From assembly GCA_965228695.1 (NCBI GenBank), contig CBDDIB010000002.1:1302001-1366000 (forward strand): a stretch of 64,000 nucleotides of DNA. Reading direction: 5' to 3'. The stretch comes from JAJFJD01 sp965228695. Its GTDB lineage: Bacteria > Pseudomonadota > Alphaproteobacteria > UBA8366. The notes beneath the pieces were generated by a model that searched no databases, was not told where the DNA came from, and worked only from the letters and a program-made list of their open reading frames with translations. Of this stretch, positions 43,698-52,268 are shown piece by piece. Position 1 is the stretch's first letter; each line of letters opens with the position of its first letter. Position numbers and translations under genes: made by a program.

Positions 43698-46307
43698 ATG
43701 CTGGCCCGGCCCTTCGAAGAATTTCCAAGATCGGCTTTGAACGGGACCATCGCAGACCGGTTTCGTGCACAGGCCGACGTGTTTGCCGCGGACCGGGCGG
43801 TCAAAGACCGAACGGTGGATTGGACATACGGCGATCTCGATCGGCTGTCGAGCCGGATCGCGAATCGACTGCTCGCGGAATTCGGCGGCGGCCTAGAGCC
43901 GGTTGCGATCGCGGCATCCCAAGGAGCCGGCGCGGTTGCGGCGACCCTGGGGACGCTCAAAGCGGGAAAGATATACGTTCCGTTGGATTTCGCCGAGCCG
44001 GATAGCGCAATTTCCGCGAAACTGGAAAATGCGTCGGTACAGGGCATCCTTGCGGATGCGGCGCATATAGACCGGGCGCTGGAATTCGCGAAATCCCGCC
44101 GCGCGGTCGTCGCAATCGATGCGGCGATGGCGGCGGGCGACGCATCGGATCCTGCCATCCCACGCGACCCGGACGATCCCGCCTACATATTTTATACCTC
44201 CGGATCGACCGGGACGCCCAAGGGTGTCTTCGAAAGTCATCGAAATGTGCTCCACAACATCTTGCGGTACACCAATACACTCAAGATCGGCGCGGACGAT
44301 CGGCTCAGTCTGATTCAAGCACCCAGCTTCTCGGGCACGGTGTCCACGATGTTCGCTGCGTTGCTCAATGGCGCATCGCTCTATCCGGTGGATGTCCGCG
44401 CCGACGGCGTGGCGGCGCTGGCCGGGCATATCCGGGCCGAGCGAATGACGATGTTTCATTCGGTGCCTTCGATTTTCGAGCGGCTTGCCGCGACCGGTGA
44501 AGGCTTTCCGAGTTTGCGGGTGATCCGCTTGGAGGGTGATCAGTCCTTCGGCCGGCATGCCGATCTGTTCCAGGAGAAATTTTCGCCGCCCTGTGTGTTG
44601 GTGAACGGTCTCGGCGCGACGGAGACGGGCCTCACCCGCCAGTATTTCATCGGGTCGGACGATTCGGTCGAACCCGGCGTCCTTCCCATCGGCTTCGCGG
44701 TGCCGGATATGGAGACCGTGGTTCTGGGGCCGGATGGCGCCGATTTGCCGGCGGGCGAGGCCGGCGAAATCGCGATCCGCAGCCGCTATCTCGCGTGCGG
44801 ATATTGGCGGCGGCCGGATCTGACGGCACAAGCCTTTGCGCCATGCCCGGAAGACCCCGAGATGCGGATCTACCGCGGCGGCGATCTCGGCCGCATGGAT
44901 GCGCGCGGATGTCTCACCCTTCTGGGCCGCACGGATTTCCGCGTCAAACTACGGGGCCAATGGGTAGATTTGGAAGCCATTCAGGCGGCAATCGAGACCC
45001 GTTTCGATGTGGCCGAGGCGGTCGTGACCGGTATCGACGGCGAGGATGCGTCGATCGCGGCCTACATCGTCGCCGGGAATTCGTCGGCCTTGAACGCGGC
45101 GGCGGTCCGTGCGGCGCTGGCGGCGGAATTCCCTCCGCACATGGTGCCGCGGCACGTCATCTTTCTGGATGCAGTGCCGCTCGATGCGAACGGAAAAGTC
45201 GCCCGCAAGGATCTGCCGGTCCCGGATCTGTCGACGCGCGCGTCGGGGGCGCCGCCGTCCGGCGCGCTGGAAACCGCACTTGCACGGTGTTGGTGTGCCG
45301 CGCTGGGCCGGGACGCGATCGGCCGGCACGAGGACTTCTTCGATCTCGGTGGTGATTCGCTTCAGGCGATCGACCTGTTCCTGTCGATCGAGAAGACGCT
45401 TGGGCGGCGGTTACCGCGATCGGTTTTGTTGGAGGCGGGCACCATCGCGGAGATGGCGGCGCGGATCGAGTCCGTGGCGCCGGCCCCCTGTCTCGTACCG
45501 CTTCAGGCCGAGGGGACTCGTCCGATCTTGTTCTGTGTGCATGACGTGAACGGCGAGGTGCTGAACTTCCGGGCTTTGGCACAATGTTTCGGAAGCGGCC
45601 AACCCTTTTTCGGCATCCAATCGGTGGGACTGGACGGCGATGCGTTGCCGCTGCTCACCGTTGAGGATATGGCGCGACGGTATATTGCCGAGATGCGAGC
45701 GGAACAGCCCGACGGGCCGTACCACCTCGCCGGTTACTCCATGGGCGGCTGGATCGCGCTCGAAATGGCGCAGCAGCTTCGCGCCGCCGGGCAGGGCGTC
45801 GCGCTGTTGGGCCTGATCGACACGCATGCGGAAGGGGGCGCGCGGCATGCGTCGGTCGGGCTTTGGATCCGCCGGCATCTGAAGCGGCTGGCCGCGCTTG
45901 AGCCGTCCGACCTGGTCTCATATGTGGCGCGACGCTTCGTGAACGGTTCCGAGTTGCTGTATCTGGCTGTGCGTCAGCGCTCGTTCATCGTCGCCGTGCG
46001 GTTCTTCGGCGGCGTCTCGCCGCGAACTCCAAAATGGCTTCGCCGCACGGCGGATGCGAATGTGCACGCGATTCGGTCCTATCAAGCCCGGCGATATGAC
46101 GGCGACGCGGTCCTGTTTCGGGCGGAACCCGATGCCTGGACCCCGCCCGACGCATATGACCGCTGGAAGCCGCTGATCGGCGGCGGATTGGAGATTAGAC
46201 CGATCGCCAGCCAACACTCTCAGATACTCGACGCGCCGCAGGTGGAAAGTCTCGCGAAGGCTTTGGCAGCCTGTATGGCGGAAAGAACCGGGACCCGCGG
46301 AGGCTGA
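43698..46307 (+). CDS. Stand-alone NRPS-like enzyme, adenylation-thiolation-thioesterase
   Basis: This 869-residue protein has an adenylation domain (about 1-510) with A3 YTSGSTGTPKG near 165, A5 NGLGATETGL, A8-type region GRTDFRVKLRG and A10 Lys in PLDANGKVARKDL. A carrier domain (about 530-600) follows with the phosphopantetheine Ser in DLGGDSLQ near 551, then a type I thioesterase with GYSMGGW near 680. There is no condensation domain. At A4, the Asp that binds the amino group of amino-acid substrates is replaced: FSGTV stands where FDxS is usual, near 210. The substrate is therefore probably not an alpha-amino acid. No phosphopantetheinyl transferase or tailoring gene adjoins. Confidence 0.87.
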   Translation: MLARPFEEFPRSALNGTIADRFRAQADVFAADRAVKDRTVDWTYGDLDRLSSRIANRLLAEFGGGLEPVAIAASQGAGAVAATLGTLKAGKIYVPLDFAEPDSAISAKLENASVQGILADAAHIDRALEFAKSRRAVVAIDAAMAAGDASDPAIPRDPDDPAYIFYTSGSTGTPKGVFESHRNVLHNILRYTNTLKIGADDRLSLIQAPSFSGTVSTMFAALLNGASLYPVDVRADGVAALAGHIRAERMTMFHSVPSIFERLAATGEGFPSLRVIRLEGDQSFGRHADLFQEKFSPPCVLVNGLGATETGLTRQYFIGSDDSVEPGVLPIGFAVPDMETVVLGPDGADLPAGEAGEIAIRSRYLACGYWRRPDLTAQAFAPCPEDPEMRIYRGGDLGRMDARGCLTLLGRTDFRVKLRGQWVDLEAIQAAIETRFDVAEAVVTGIDGEDASIAAYIVAGNSSALNAAAVRAALAAEFPPHMVPRHVIFLDAVPLDANGKVARKDLPVPDLSTRASGAPPSGALETALARCWCAALGRDAIGRHEDFFDLGGDSLQAIDLFLSIEKTLGRRLPRSVLLEAGTIAEMAARIESVAPAPCLVPLQAEGTRPILFCVHDVNGEVLNFRALAQCFGSGQPFFGIQSVGLDGDALPLLTVEDMARRYIAEMRAEQPDGPYHLAGYSMGGWIALEMAQQLRAAGQGVALLGLIDTHAEGGARHASVGLWIRRHLKRLAALEPSDLVSYVARRFVNGSELLYLAVRQRSFIVAVRFFGGVSPRTPKWLRRTADANVHAIRSYQARRYDGDAVLFRAEPDAWTPPDAYDRWKPLIGGGLEIRPIASQHSQILDAPQVESLAKALAACMAERTGTRGG

Positions 46308-46310
46308 TCT

Positions 46311-47234
46311 CTACCGGCGGGCGGGATGGACCGTGTTCGGTACGATCCCGGCGACGATGTCCGCCAGTTTCTCGACCAATGCCATGCGTGGATAGCCGTT
46401 TCGGTGGATCAGGCGAACGGTCCGTCCGGCCGTTCCGCTCTGCTCGGGCCGGACGGCGATGCCCGCATCGGTGACCCAGGCGTCCGACAGGCTCATCGCC
46501 GGCACGAGCGTGATGCCCTCGCCGGACCCGACCAACGACAAGATGGTCGCGAGGCTGGTCTTCTGGGTTTTCGGACCTTGGGTGCCGGCCTCGCCGCCCC
46601 GGTTCAGGTTGCACGCCTCGTAGACTTGATCCCGCAGGCAATGGCCGTCCGCGAGAAGCAGCATTTCGGCCGGTTCGATCTGTTCGATATCCACGGCTTC
46701 GTGCTGCGCCAGGGAATGACCGGTCGGCATCGCCACCCAAAACGGTTCCTCATAAAGAAGCGTTTCCGACAGGATGTTATGCGTCGGGCTCGTCGCGAGG
46801 ACCGCGATATCCAGGGTGCCATCCGTGAGCTGCTTTTCCAGGTTGTCCGTAAAATCCTCGACGAGATCGAGATGCAGGTCCGGCAGATAGTGCTTGATCG
46901 CCGGCAAGAGAAGGGGTGTCAGATACGGGCCGATCGTGGGTGGCATGCCGATCGTACAGCTGCCGACGAAAGGCCCCTTGTGCGCCGCGGCGGTCATTTC
47001 CAACGCATCCACGTGGCGCAGGACTTCCCGTGCCCTGTCTAGGATTTGTTCGCCGATGTCCGTCAGTTGGACGCGGCGTTTGGTCCGTTCGAAAATTTTG
47101 ACGCCGAGGCGCTCCTCCAACTTCTGTAATTGGCCGCTCAACGCGGGCTGACTGGCGTTGCAGCGCTCGGCCGCCCGGCCGAAATGCAGTTCCTCGGCCA
47201 CCGCGACTAGATATTCAAGGTCCCGGGTGTTCAT
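46311..47234 (-). CDS. oxyR: OxyR hydrogen-peroxide-sensing regulator
   Basis: This 307-residue LysR-family protein carries the two redox cysteines of OxyR in GHCLRDQVYEAC, spaced nine residues apart, as Cys199 and Cys208 are in E. coli. The DNA-binding domain opening MNTRDLEYLVAVAEELHFGRAA also matches OxyR. It would form a disulfide in response to peroxide and activate katG, which is divergent from it across a 178-base promoter region. It converges with the NRPS-like gene, three bases apart. Confidence 0.93.
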   Translation of the reverse strand: MNTRDLEYLVAVAEELHFGRAAERCNASQPALSGQLQKLEERLGVKIFERTKRRVQLTDIGEQILDRAREVLRHVDALEMTAAAHKGPFVGSCTIGMPPTIGPYLTPLLLPAIKHYLPDLHLDLVEDFTDNLEKQLTDGTLDIAVLATSPTHNILSETLLYEEPFWVAMPTGHSLAQHEAVDIEQIEPAEMLLLADGHCLRDQVYEACNLNRGGEAGTQGPKTQKTSLATILSLVGSGEGITLVPAMSLSDAWVTDAGIAVRPEQSGTAGRTVRLIHRNGYPRMALVEKLADIVAGIVPNTVHPARR

Positions 47235-47412
47235 GTCGGCATACCGTCTGTATTCCGGAGAGCGTCACTCTAGTTCGATTAATTGGTAATTACGATAATA
47301 AATATAATATTAAACGATTTCTCTTATTAAAGGGAATGGCCTACCCTCCAATCATCACGAGAGACCGCTTTCGGGCACTTGAATTCAACGCAGGACGTGA
47401 AAGGAGCGAGAC
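47235..47412. promoter_or_regulatory. Divergent oxyR-katG regulatory region
   Basis: An AT-rich block at 47276-47330 stands out against the GC-rich surroundings. It contains three CGAT tetramers (47276, 47293, 47315) around TAATTGGTAATTA. This is the expected place for the OxyR operator, but I cannot match the full four-half-site OxyR consensus, so the exact footprint is uncertain. A GTGAAAGGAGCGAG sequence provides the ribosome binding site of katG. Confidence 0.6.
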
Positions 47413-49623
47413 ATGGACGGTATGGCGGAAAACGGCGCGGGCAAGTGCCCGGTAATGCACGGGGCCAGCAAGCGCACGGCGGGCGGCAGCACGGCGAACC
47501 AGCACTGGTGGCCCAATCAGTTGAACCTGAAGATACTGCACCAAAATTCCGAGCTGTCCGACCCGATGGACGAGGATTTCGATTACGCCGAGGCGTTCAA
47601 ATCCCTCGACCTGGATGCGGTGGTCAAGGACCTGGAGAAGGTCATGACCGACTCGCAGGACTGGTGGCCCGCGGATTATGGTCATTACGGTCCGTTCTTC
47701 ATCCGCATGGCATGGCACAGTGCCGGCACGTATCGTGTGGCCGACGGCCGCGGCGGCGCGTCCTCCGGCACGCAACGTTTCGCGCCGCTCAACAGCTGGC
47801 CCGACAACGGCAACCTGGATAAGGCGCGCCGTCTGCTTTGGCCGGTCAAACAGAAATACGGCCGCAGCCTCTCCTGGGCCGACCTGATGATCCTCGCCGG
47901 CAACGTCGCGCTGGAGACGATGGGCTTCAAGACCCTTGGATTCGCCGGCGGCCGCGAGGATGTCTGGGAACCCGAAGAGGATATCTACTGGGGTCCCGAA
48001 ACCGAATGGCTCGGGGATGAGCGCTACACCGGCGACCGGGAACTCGAAACCCCGCTCGGCGCGGTGCAGATGGGCCTGATCTACGTGAACCCGGAAGGCC
48101 CGAACGGTACTCCGGACCCGGTCGCGTCGGGCCGCGACATCCGCGAGACGTTTGCCCGGATGGCGATGAACGACGAGGAAACCGTCGCCCTCGTCGCCGG
48201 CGGGCACGCCTTCGGCAAGGCGCATGGCGCCGCCGATCCCGAGAAATATGTCGGCCGCGAACCCGAAGGCGCCGGGCTCGAAGAGCAAGGCTTCGGCTGG
48301 AAGAACAGCTTCGGCAGCGGCAAGGCCGGCGATGCGATCACCAGCGGGATCGAAGGCGCCTGGACCGAAACGCCGATCACGTGGGACAACAACTATCTCG
48401 AACTCCTGTTCCGCTACGACTGGGAACTGACCAAGAGCCCGGCCGGCGCCCACCAATGGACGCCCAAGGACAGCGCGGCAGCGGACACCGTACCGGACGC
48501 GCATGACCCGTCGAAGAAGCACGCGCCGATGATGACGACCGCCGACATGGCGCTGCGGATGGACCCAATCTATGAGCCGATCGCCCGACGGTTCCTGGAG
48601 AACCCGGCCGAGCTCGAGGATGCCTTCGCCAAGGCTTGGTACAAGCTGATTCACCGTGACATGGGACCGACCAGCCGCTATCTCGGCAAGCTGGTGCCGC
48701 CGGAATCGTTCATCTGGCAGGATCCGGTCCCCGCGGTTGATCACGACCTGATCGACGAAAAGGATGTTGCCGATCTCAAGGCCAAGATCCTGCAGTCCGA
48801 GCTTTCCATCTCGGATTTGGTCGCCACGGCCTGGGCCTCGGCGTCTTCCTTCCGCGGCTCCGACAAGCGGGGCGGCGCCAACGGCGCCCGCATCCGCCTC
48901 GCGCCGATGAAGGACTGGGACGTGAACCAGCCCGCACAATTGGCGAAGGTGCTGCCGGTCCTGGAGAAGATCCAGGCGGACTTCAACGCAGCGCAGTCCG
49001 GCGGCAAGAAGGTCTCGCTGGCCGACGTGATCGTGCTGGGCGGCGACGCGGCGGTCGAGGAAGCGGCGAAGAAGGCCGGTCACGATGTGACGGTTCCCTT
49101 CGCGCCGGGCCGCACCGACGCGACGCAGGACCAGACCGAGGTAGACTCGGTGGCGTATCTCGAGCCGACCGCCGACGGGTTCCGCAACTACCTGGACAAA
49201 CGGCACCGCCGCCCGGCGGAGGAGTTGCTGGTCGAGCGGGCGCAACTGCTGACCCTGACCGCGCCGGAAATGACCGTGCTCGTCGGGGGCCTGCGCGCCC
49301 TGAACGCGAACCATGGCGGCACCGCGCATGGCGTGTTCACGGACCGGCCGGAGACGTTGACCAACGACTTCTTCGTCAACCTGCTCGAAATGGGCTCGAC
49401 CTGGGAGAAATCGGCGGCTGACGAAAGTGTGTTCGAAGGCCGCGACGCCGACGGCAAGGTCAAGGGAACGGCGACCGCCGTCGACCTGGTGTTCGGATCG
49501 AACTCGCAACTGCGGGCCATCGCCGAGGTCTATGCCTGCGACGACGCGGAGCAGGCCTTCGTGCGGGATTTCGTGGCGGCCTGGACCAAGGTGATGAATC
49601 TCGACCGGTACGACCTCGCCTGA
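47413..49623 (+). CDS. katG: Catalase-peroxidase KatG
   Basis: This 736-residue, two-domain bifunctional heme enzyme decomposes hydrogen peroxide by catalase and peroxidase activity. The distal heme pocket is visible as IRMAWHSAGTYR with Arg98, Trp101 and His102, and the proximal His lies in the ALVAGGHAFGKAHG segment. The Tyr and Met of the Met-Tyr-Trp adduct lie in the GLIYVNPEG loop (Tyr) and further down. Length equals the family norm, and the inactive C-terminal repeat is present. Strong AAGGAG precedes ATG 47413. It is divergent from oxyR and followed by a clear terminator. Confidence 0.96.
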   Translation: MDGMAENGAGKCPVMHGASKRTAGGSTANQHWWPNQLNLKILHQNSELSDPMDEDFDYAEAFKSLDLDAVVKDLEKVMTDSQDWWPADYGHYGPFFIRMAWHSAGTYRVADGRGGASSGTQRFAPLNSWPDNGNLDKARRLLWPVKQKYGRSLSWADLMILAGNVALETMGFKTLGFAGGREDVWEPEEDIYWGPETEWLGDERYTGDRELETPLGAVQMGLIYVNPEGPNGTPDPVASGRDIRETFARMAMNDEETVALVAGGHAFGKAHGAADPEKYVGREPEGAGLEEQGFGWKNSFGSGKAGDAITSGIEGAWTETPITWDNNYLELLFRYDWELTKSPAGAHQWTPKDSAAADTVPDAHDPSKKHAPMMTTADMALRMDPIYEPIARRFLENPAELEDAFAKAWYKLIHRDMGPTSRYLGKLVPPESFIWQDPVPAVDHDLIDEKDVADLKAKILQSELSISDLVATAWASASSFRGSDKRGGANGARIRLAPMKDWDVNQPAQLAKVLPVLEKIQADFNAAQSGGKKVSLADVIVLGGDAAVEEAAKKAGHDVTVPFAPGRTDATQDQTEVDSVAYLEPTADGFRNYLDKRHRRPAEELLVERAQLLTLTAPEMTVLVGGLRALNANHGGTAHGVFTDRPETLTNDFFVNLLEMGSTWEKSAADESVFEGRDADGKVKGTATAVDLVFGSNSQLRAIAEVYACDDAEQAFVRDFVAAWTKVMNLDRYDLA

Positions 49624-49659
49624 CCCGAGCTGCGAATTACCCACCCCTGCGAGTGCTCT

Positions 49660-49683
49660 GGGCGGACCCCGTTTGGTCCGCCC
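49660..49683 (+). terminator. Terminator hairpin after katG
   Basis: Nine-base perfect stem GGGCGGACC / GGTCCGCCC with a six-base loop, 37 bases after the katG stop. It also lies 43 bases beyond the stop of the convergent GNAT gene, so it may act in both directions. Only a weak T run follows on the plus strand. Confidence 0.65.
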
Positions 49684-49725
49684 ATTGCGGTTCTTGCGTT
49701 TCCCTTGATTTTCGGGACGGCGCGC

Positions 49726-50190
49726 TTACGGCACCTCGATATCGAAATGGAGGATGTCTTCGCGCACGCCGAGCTTCGTGTAGAGTGCGATGGCGGGCGG
49801 GTCGATATAGTCGGCCTGGACGAAGATGAGATAGGCTCCGCGCGTGGCCGCCACGGTCTTCAAATGCCCGATGAGCCGCGTCGCGACGCCCCGCCGGCGA
49901 TAAGCCTCCGCGACCGCCAGATCGTAGATATAGATCTCGCTGCGCGCCTGCTCGAACTTCTTCAATTCATAGGCCGTCAGGCCGCCGACCACGCTCTCCC
50001 CGTCGAGTGCCGCCACGGCGATAAAACTGTCCCCGCCAAGCAGCGAGCCGAGATAGGTATCGTCAGGCTGGGCGCCGGTATAGGTGTCCACCTCCTCGAA
50101 CGCCTCCCCGAAAACGCCGAGAAGGTCGCGCATCACCGCGATGTCGGTGGCGCCAAGCTGGCGCACCGTGTAGTTTGCACTATCGGTCAT
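49726..50190 (-). CDS. GNAT acetyltransferase of the AAC(3)-I type
   Basis: This 154-residue GNAT protein shows strong AAC(3)-I-like blocks: GEAFEE and DTYTG near 30, VVGGLTAYEL, the CoA-binding RRRGVATRLIGHL near 93-106, VAATRGAYLIFVQADY, and the ending ALYTKLGVREDILHFDI. AAC(3)-I enzymes acetylate the 3-amino group of aminoglycosides such as gentamicin. Whether this chromosomal homologue confers resistance is not known. There are no signs of an integron, mobile element or att site next to it, so it may be an ancestral housekeeping acetyltransferase. Confidence 0.82.
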   Translation of the reverse strand: MTDSANYTVRQLGATDIAVMRDLLGVFGEAFEEVDTYTGAQPDDTYLGSLLGGDSFIAVAALDGESVVGGLTAYELKKFEQARSEIYIYDLAVAEAYRRRGVATRLIGHLKTVAATRGAYLIFVQADYIDPPAIALYTKLGVREDILHFDIEVP

Positions 50191-50314
50191 GGCGTTGGCC
50201 CTTTATTAGGGTCGGTCCTGCACGTTGAGGGCTACCGCAAATCGAATTCTCTGCATGGACCGCGTTTGCCCGGTTCTAGCGGAACTAGACCGATGTTTTT
50301 ACTGTACGGCCACT

Positions 50315-50728
50315 TCAGGGCGTCATGGCGGCGGCGTTCAAGATACCGCCGACGATCGAACAGGCGCCCAGCCAAATCCCCGCGGCCATCTCGCCGTTGT
50401 CGATGCGCTCCGAGAGTTTCGGCATGGGCAGCTGAAGCAGCAGATAGACCAGGATCTGAACGATCAGCGCGACCACGCCCCACAGCACCATTCCCACGAC
50501 CGTGGGCGTATGGATCATGATGGAAGCCAGCGGCAAGGCGAACCCGACCAGGCTGCCGGAAAAAGCCAGCGCGGCGGCCATCGAATTTTGCTTGATGAGG
50601 TCGAATTCGTTGTGCCGGGTCACGCGGGTATAGATGACGACGAAGACGAGCGTCAGCACCGCCGCGGCCAGAAAGAAGAGTAAAAACTGAGAAAGGCCCG
50701 TCCAGAAAAGGCCAAGTTGCACGTCCAT
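50315..50728 (-). CDS. DUF350-family membrane protein
   Basis: This 137-residue protein has four membrane helices, the second preceded by VVIYTRVTRHNEFDLIKQ, followed by NSMAAALAFSGSLVGFALPLAS, and ends with GACSIVGGILNAAAMTP. This arrangement is the DUF350 pattern of inner-membrane proteins. Its function is not established. It lies alone between the GNAT gene and a methyltransferase, all on the minus strand. Confidence 0.85.
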   Translation of the reverse strand: MDVQLGLFWTGLSQFLLFFLAAAVLTLVFVVIYTRVTRHNEFDLIKQNSMAAALAFSGSLVGFALPLASIMIHTPTVVGMVLWGVVALIVQILVYLLLQLPMPKLSERIDNGEMAAGIWLGACSIVGGILNAAAMTP

Positions 50729-50941
50729 TCGAATCTCCCTGTCAGCGGTGCGATAACTCCGGCGCGCGTGCGGTGCGCCGCTGTTTCATATAGGCGCTTG
50801 AATCGGCATTGAAATGGCAAGCAGCGCCGCCGGCCTAACTTTCATCGGCACGAAGCGAACCTCGGGGCGCGGGATCGTTGGGACGTTCAGCGAGCGTTGT
50901 CGCAAATCTTCGCATTGCCTTGGCGATGCTACGGACCGGAC

Positions 50942-51568
50942 TCATCTTTTCTGCGCCTCATAATAATGGGTCCCGCCCTCATCGACCTGTTCCTTAATGA
51001 AATGCAGACCGGAGCGGACGAGAACGCGGTGATACGCCTCGGTCCACAGGGACGTTGACCGCCGGCCGGTTAAAAGGTCGTCCCAGGCGCAGATTTGGCG
51101 GGGCGCGGAAAACAACAGCTTGCCTCCTGGGTTGAGCGCGCCGGCCATCCTGCGAATGAGGTCGCGCTGGCTCTCCTCAGGCAGCAGGAAGATGAGCCCG
51201 ATTGCCAACGCCCCGTCGAAAGTCCGGTCGAAGAACCGACTGCGTTCGGCGGGCTCGCAAGCGACCGCCACGCCAGAGAACCGTCGCTTGAATGCCGCGA
51301 CCATTGTCGGCGAGGCATCGATCGCGCAGACGTCGAATTTTTGCTCGATAAGGGCCATGGTCACCGGCTCACCGGACCCGGCCCCGATGTCGAGGACGGA
51401 GCCGCCGTGAGAAAGCGATACCGCCCATTTTCGGATGATTGCGAGTCCGGTTGTCGACCGAAGGCGCATGAATTCTTCGGTGACCGCTTCATAGCCATTC
51501 GAGGCATCTTCAGGCAAAGCCGTCCTCCCAAGCAATGACCGCCAGACTCTACCGATATGCCACGCCAT
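50942..51568 (-). CDS. Class I SAM-dependent methyltransferase
   Basis: This 208-residue Rossmann-fold methyltransferase has the SAM-binding motif I VLDIGAGSGEP near 60, motif II CAIDASPTM, and post-motif III LIRRMAGALNPGGKLLFSAP near 150. ATG 51568 is preferred over an upstream in-frame ATG because the upstream 29 residues look unlike protein and ATG 51568 begins a Trp-rich leader (MAWHIGRVWRSLL). The substrate is unknown. It sits beside tRNA-Ser without further context. Confidence 0.82.
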   Translation of the reverse strand: MAWHIGRVWRSLLGRTALPEDASNGYEAVTEEFMRLRSTTGLAIIRKWAVSLSHGGSVLDIGAGSGEPVTMALIEQKFDVCAIDASPTMVAAFKRRFSGVAVACEPAERSRFFDRTFDGALAIGLIFLLPEESQRDLIRRMAGALNPGGKLLFSAPRQICAWDDLLTGRRSTSLWTEAYHRVLVRSGLHFIKEQVDEGGTHYYEAQKR

Positions 51569-51686
51569 TCCGCCTTTTGATAGGCATCGGCGCGGCACCT
51601 TTCCGGGTGTGCTCGTACGTCCGCTCTTGGCGAAATCGGTAGTCGCGGAAAACATCGGGGAACAGTGTCGCGCGAACGGTAGGAAC

Positions 51687-51776
51687 TGGCGGAGGGAGCG
51701 GGATTCGAACCCGCGAGACGCGTTAACGCCTACACGCTTTCCAAGCGTGCGCCTTCAGCCACTCGGCCACCCCTCC
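51687..51776 (-). tRNA. tRNA-Ser (anticodon GGA)
   Basis: The minus strand folds as a class II tRNA of about 90 bases including encoded CCA. The acceptor GGAGGGG (51776-51770) pairs with TCCCTCC before discriminator G and CCA, the anticodon loop reads CTTGGAAAG with anticodon GGA, a long variable arm is present and the T-loop reads GGTTCGAATCC. It decodes UCC/UCU. Confidence 0.95.
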
Positions 51777-51941
51777 GGCCTCGAAGGCGAGGGGGACATT
51801 ACCCAAGGGGACCGGCGCAGGCAAGCGGCGCGGGGCCGGCGGTCCCGCTCTGGGTTTTGGGCCGCCGTGCGACGGGCCGCTGTGGCCTGCCTTGCCGCCG
51901 CGTGATAGGGTCGCCCCATCAAAACCGGGGGTATCAGACCC

Positions 51942-52268
51942 ATGCGGGTTCTTCGATTCATTGGCTGGATTTTCATCGTTCTGAGCGTGCTGTCGGTGGC
52001 GCTGGGCGTATGGCTCTGGCTTGCGGGCCACGACATGACGCAGCCCGCCGGGCAGCTCTGGTTCACGCTGGACAGCGAAAGCCTGAACACCGCGCAGGTG
52101 ATCGTGCAGCGCTACCTCTATGCCGATCTGTGGGACGCGGTGATCGTGCCGGTGCTTCAGCGGGCAACGTGGCTGGCCGTTGCGGTCCTTACCGTGTTCT
52201 TCGCCGTTCCCGGTGCGTTGATCCTGCTCCTCGCCCGCCGGCGCCGTCACCGCAGCTTTCGCATTTAG
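51942..52268 (+). CDS. Small two-helix membrane protein
   Basis: This 108-residue protein has two hydrophobic segments, about 5-28 (FIGWIFIVLSVLSVALGVWLW) and about 77-99, and a basic end (LARRRRHRSF). The loop between them holds LNTAQVIVQRYLYADLWD. I recognise no family beyond similarity to small conserved alphaproteobacterial membrane proteins. Its stop overlaps the convergent GluQRS stop by four bases. Confidence 0.7.
   Translation: MRVLRFIGWIFIVLSVLSVALGVWLWLAGHDMTQPAGQLWFTLDSESLNTAQVIVQRYLYADLWDAVIVPVLQRATWLAVAVLTVFFAVPGALILLLARRRRHRSFRI

Noticed and set aside
47341..49644. Antisense ORF of 767 codons opposite katG
   Set aside because: GC-rich third positions produce long stop-free antisense frames. 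katG is certain and the antisense protein has no recognisable domains and an Arg/Gly/Val-rich composition.
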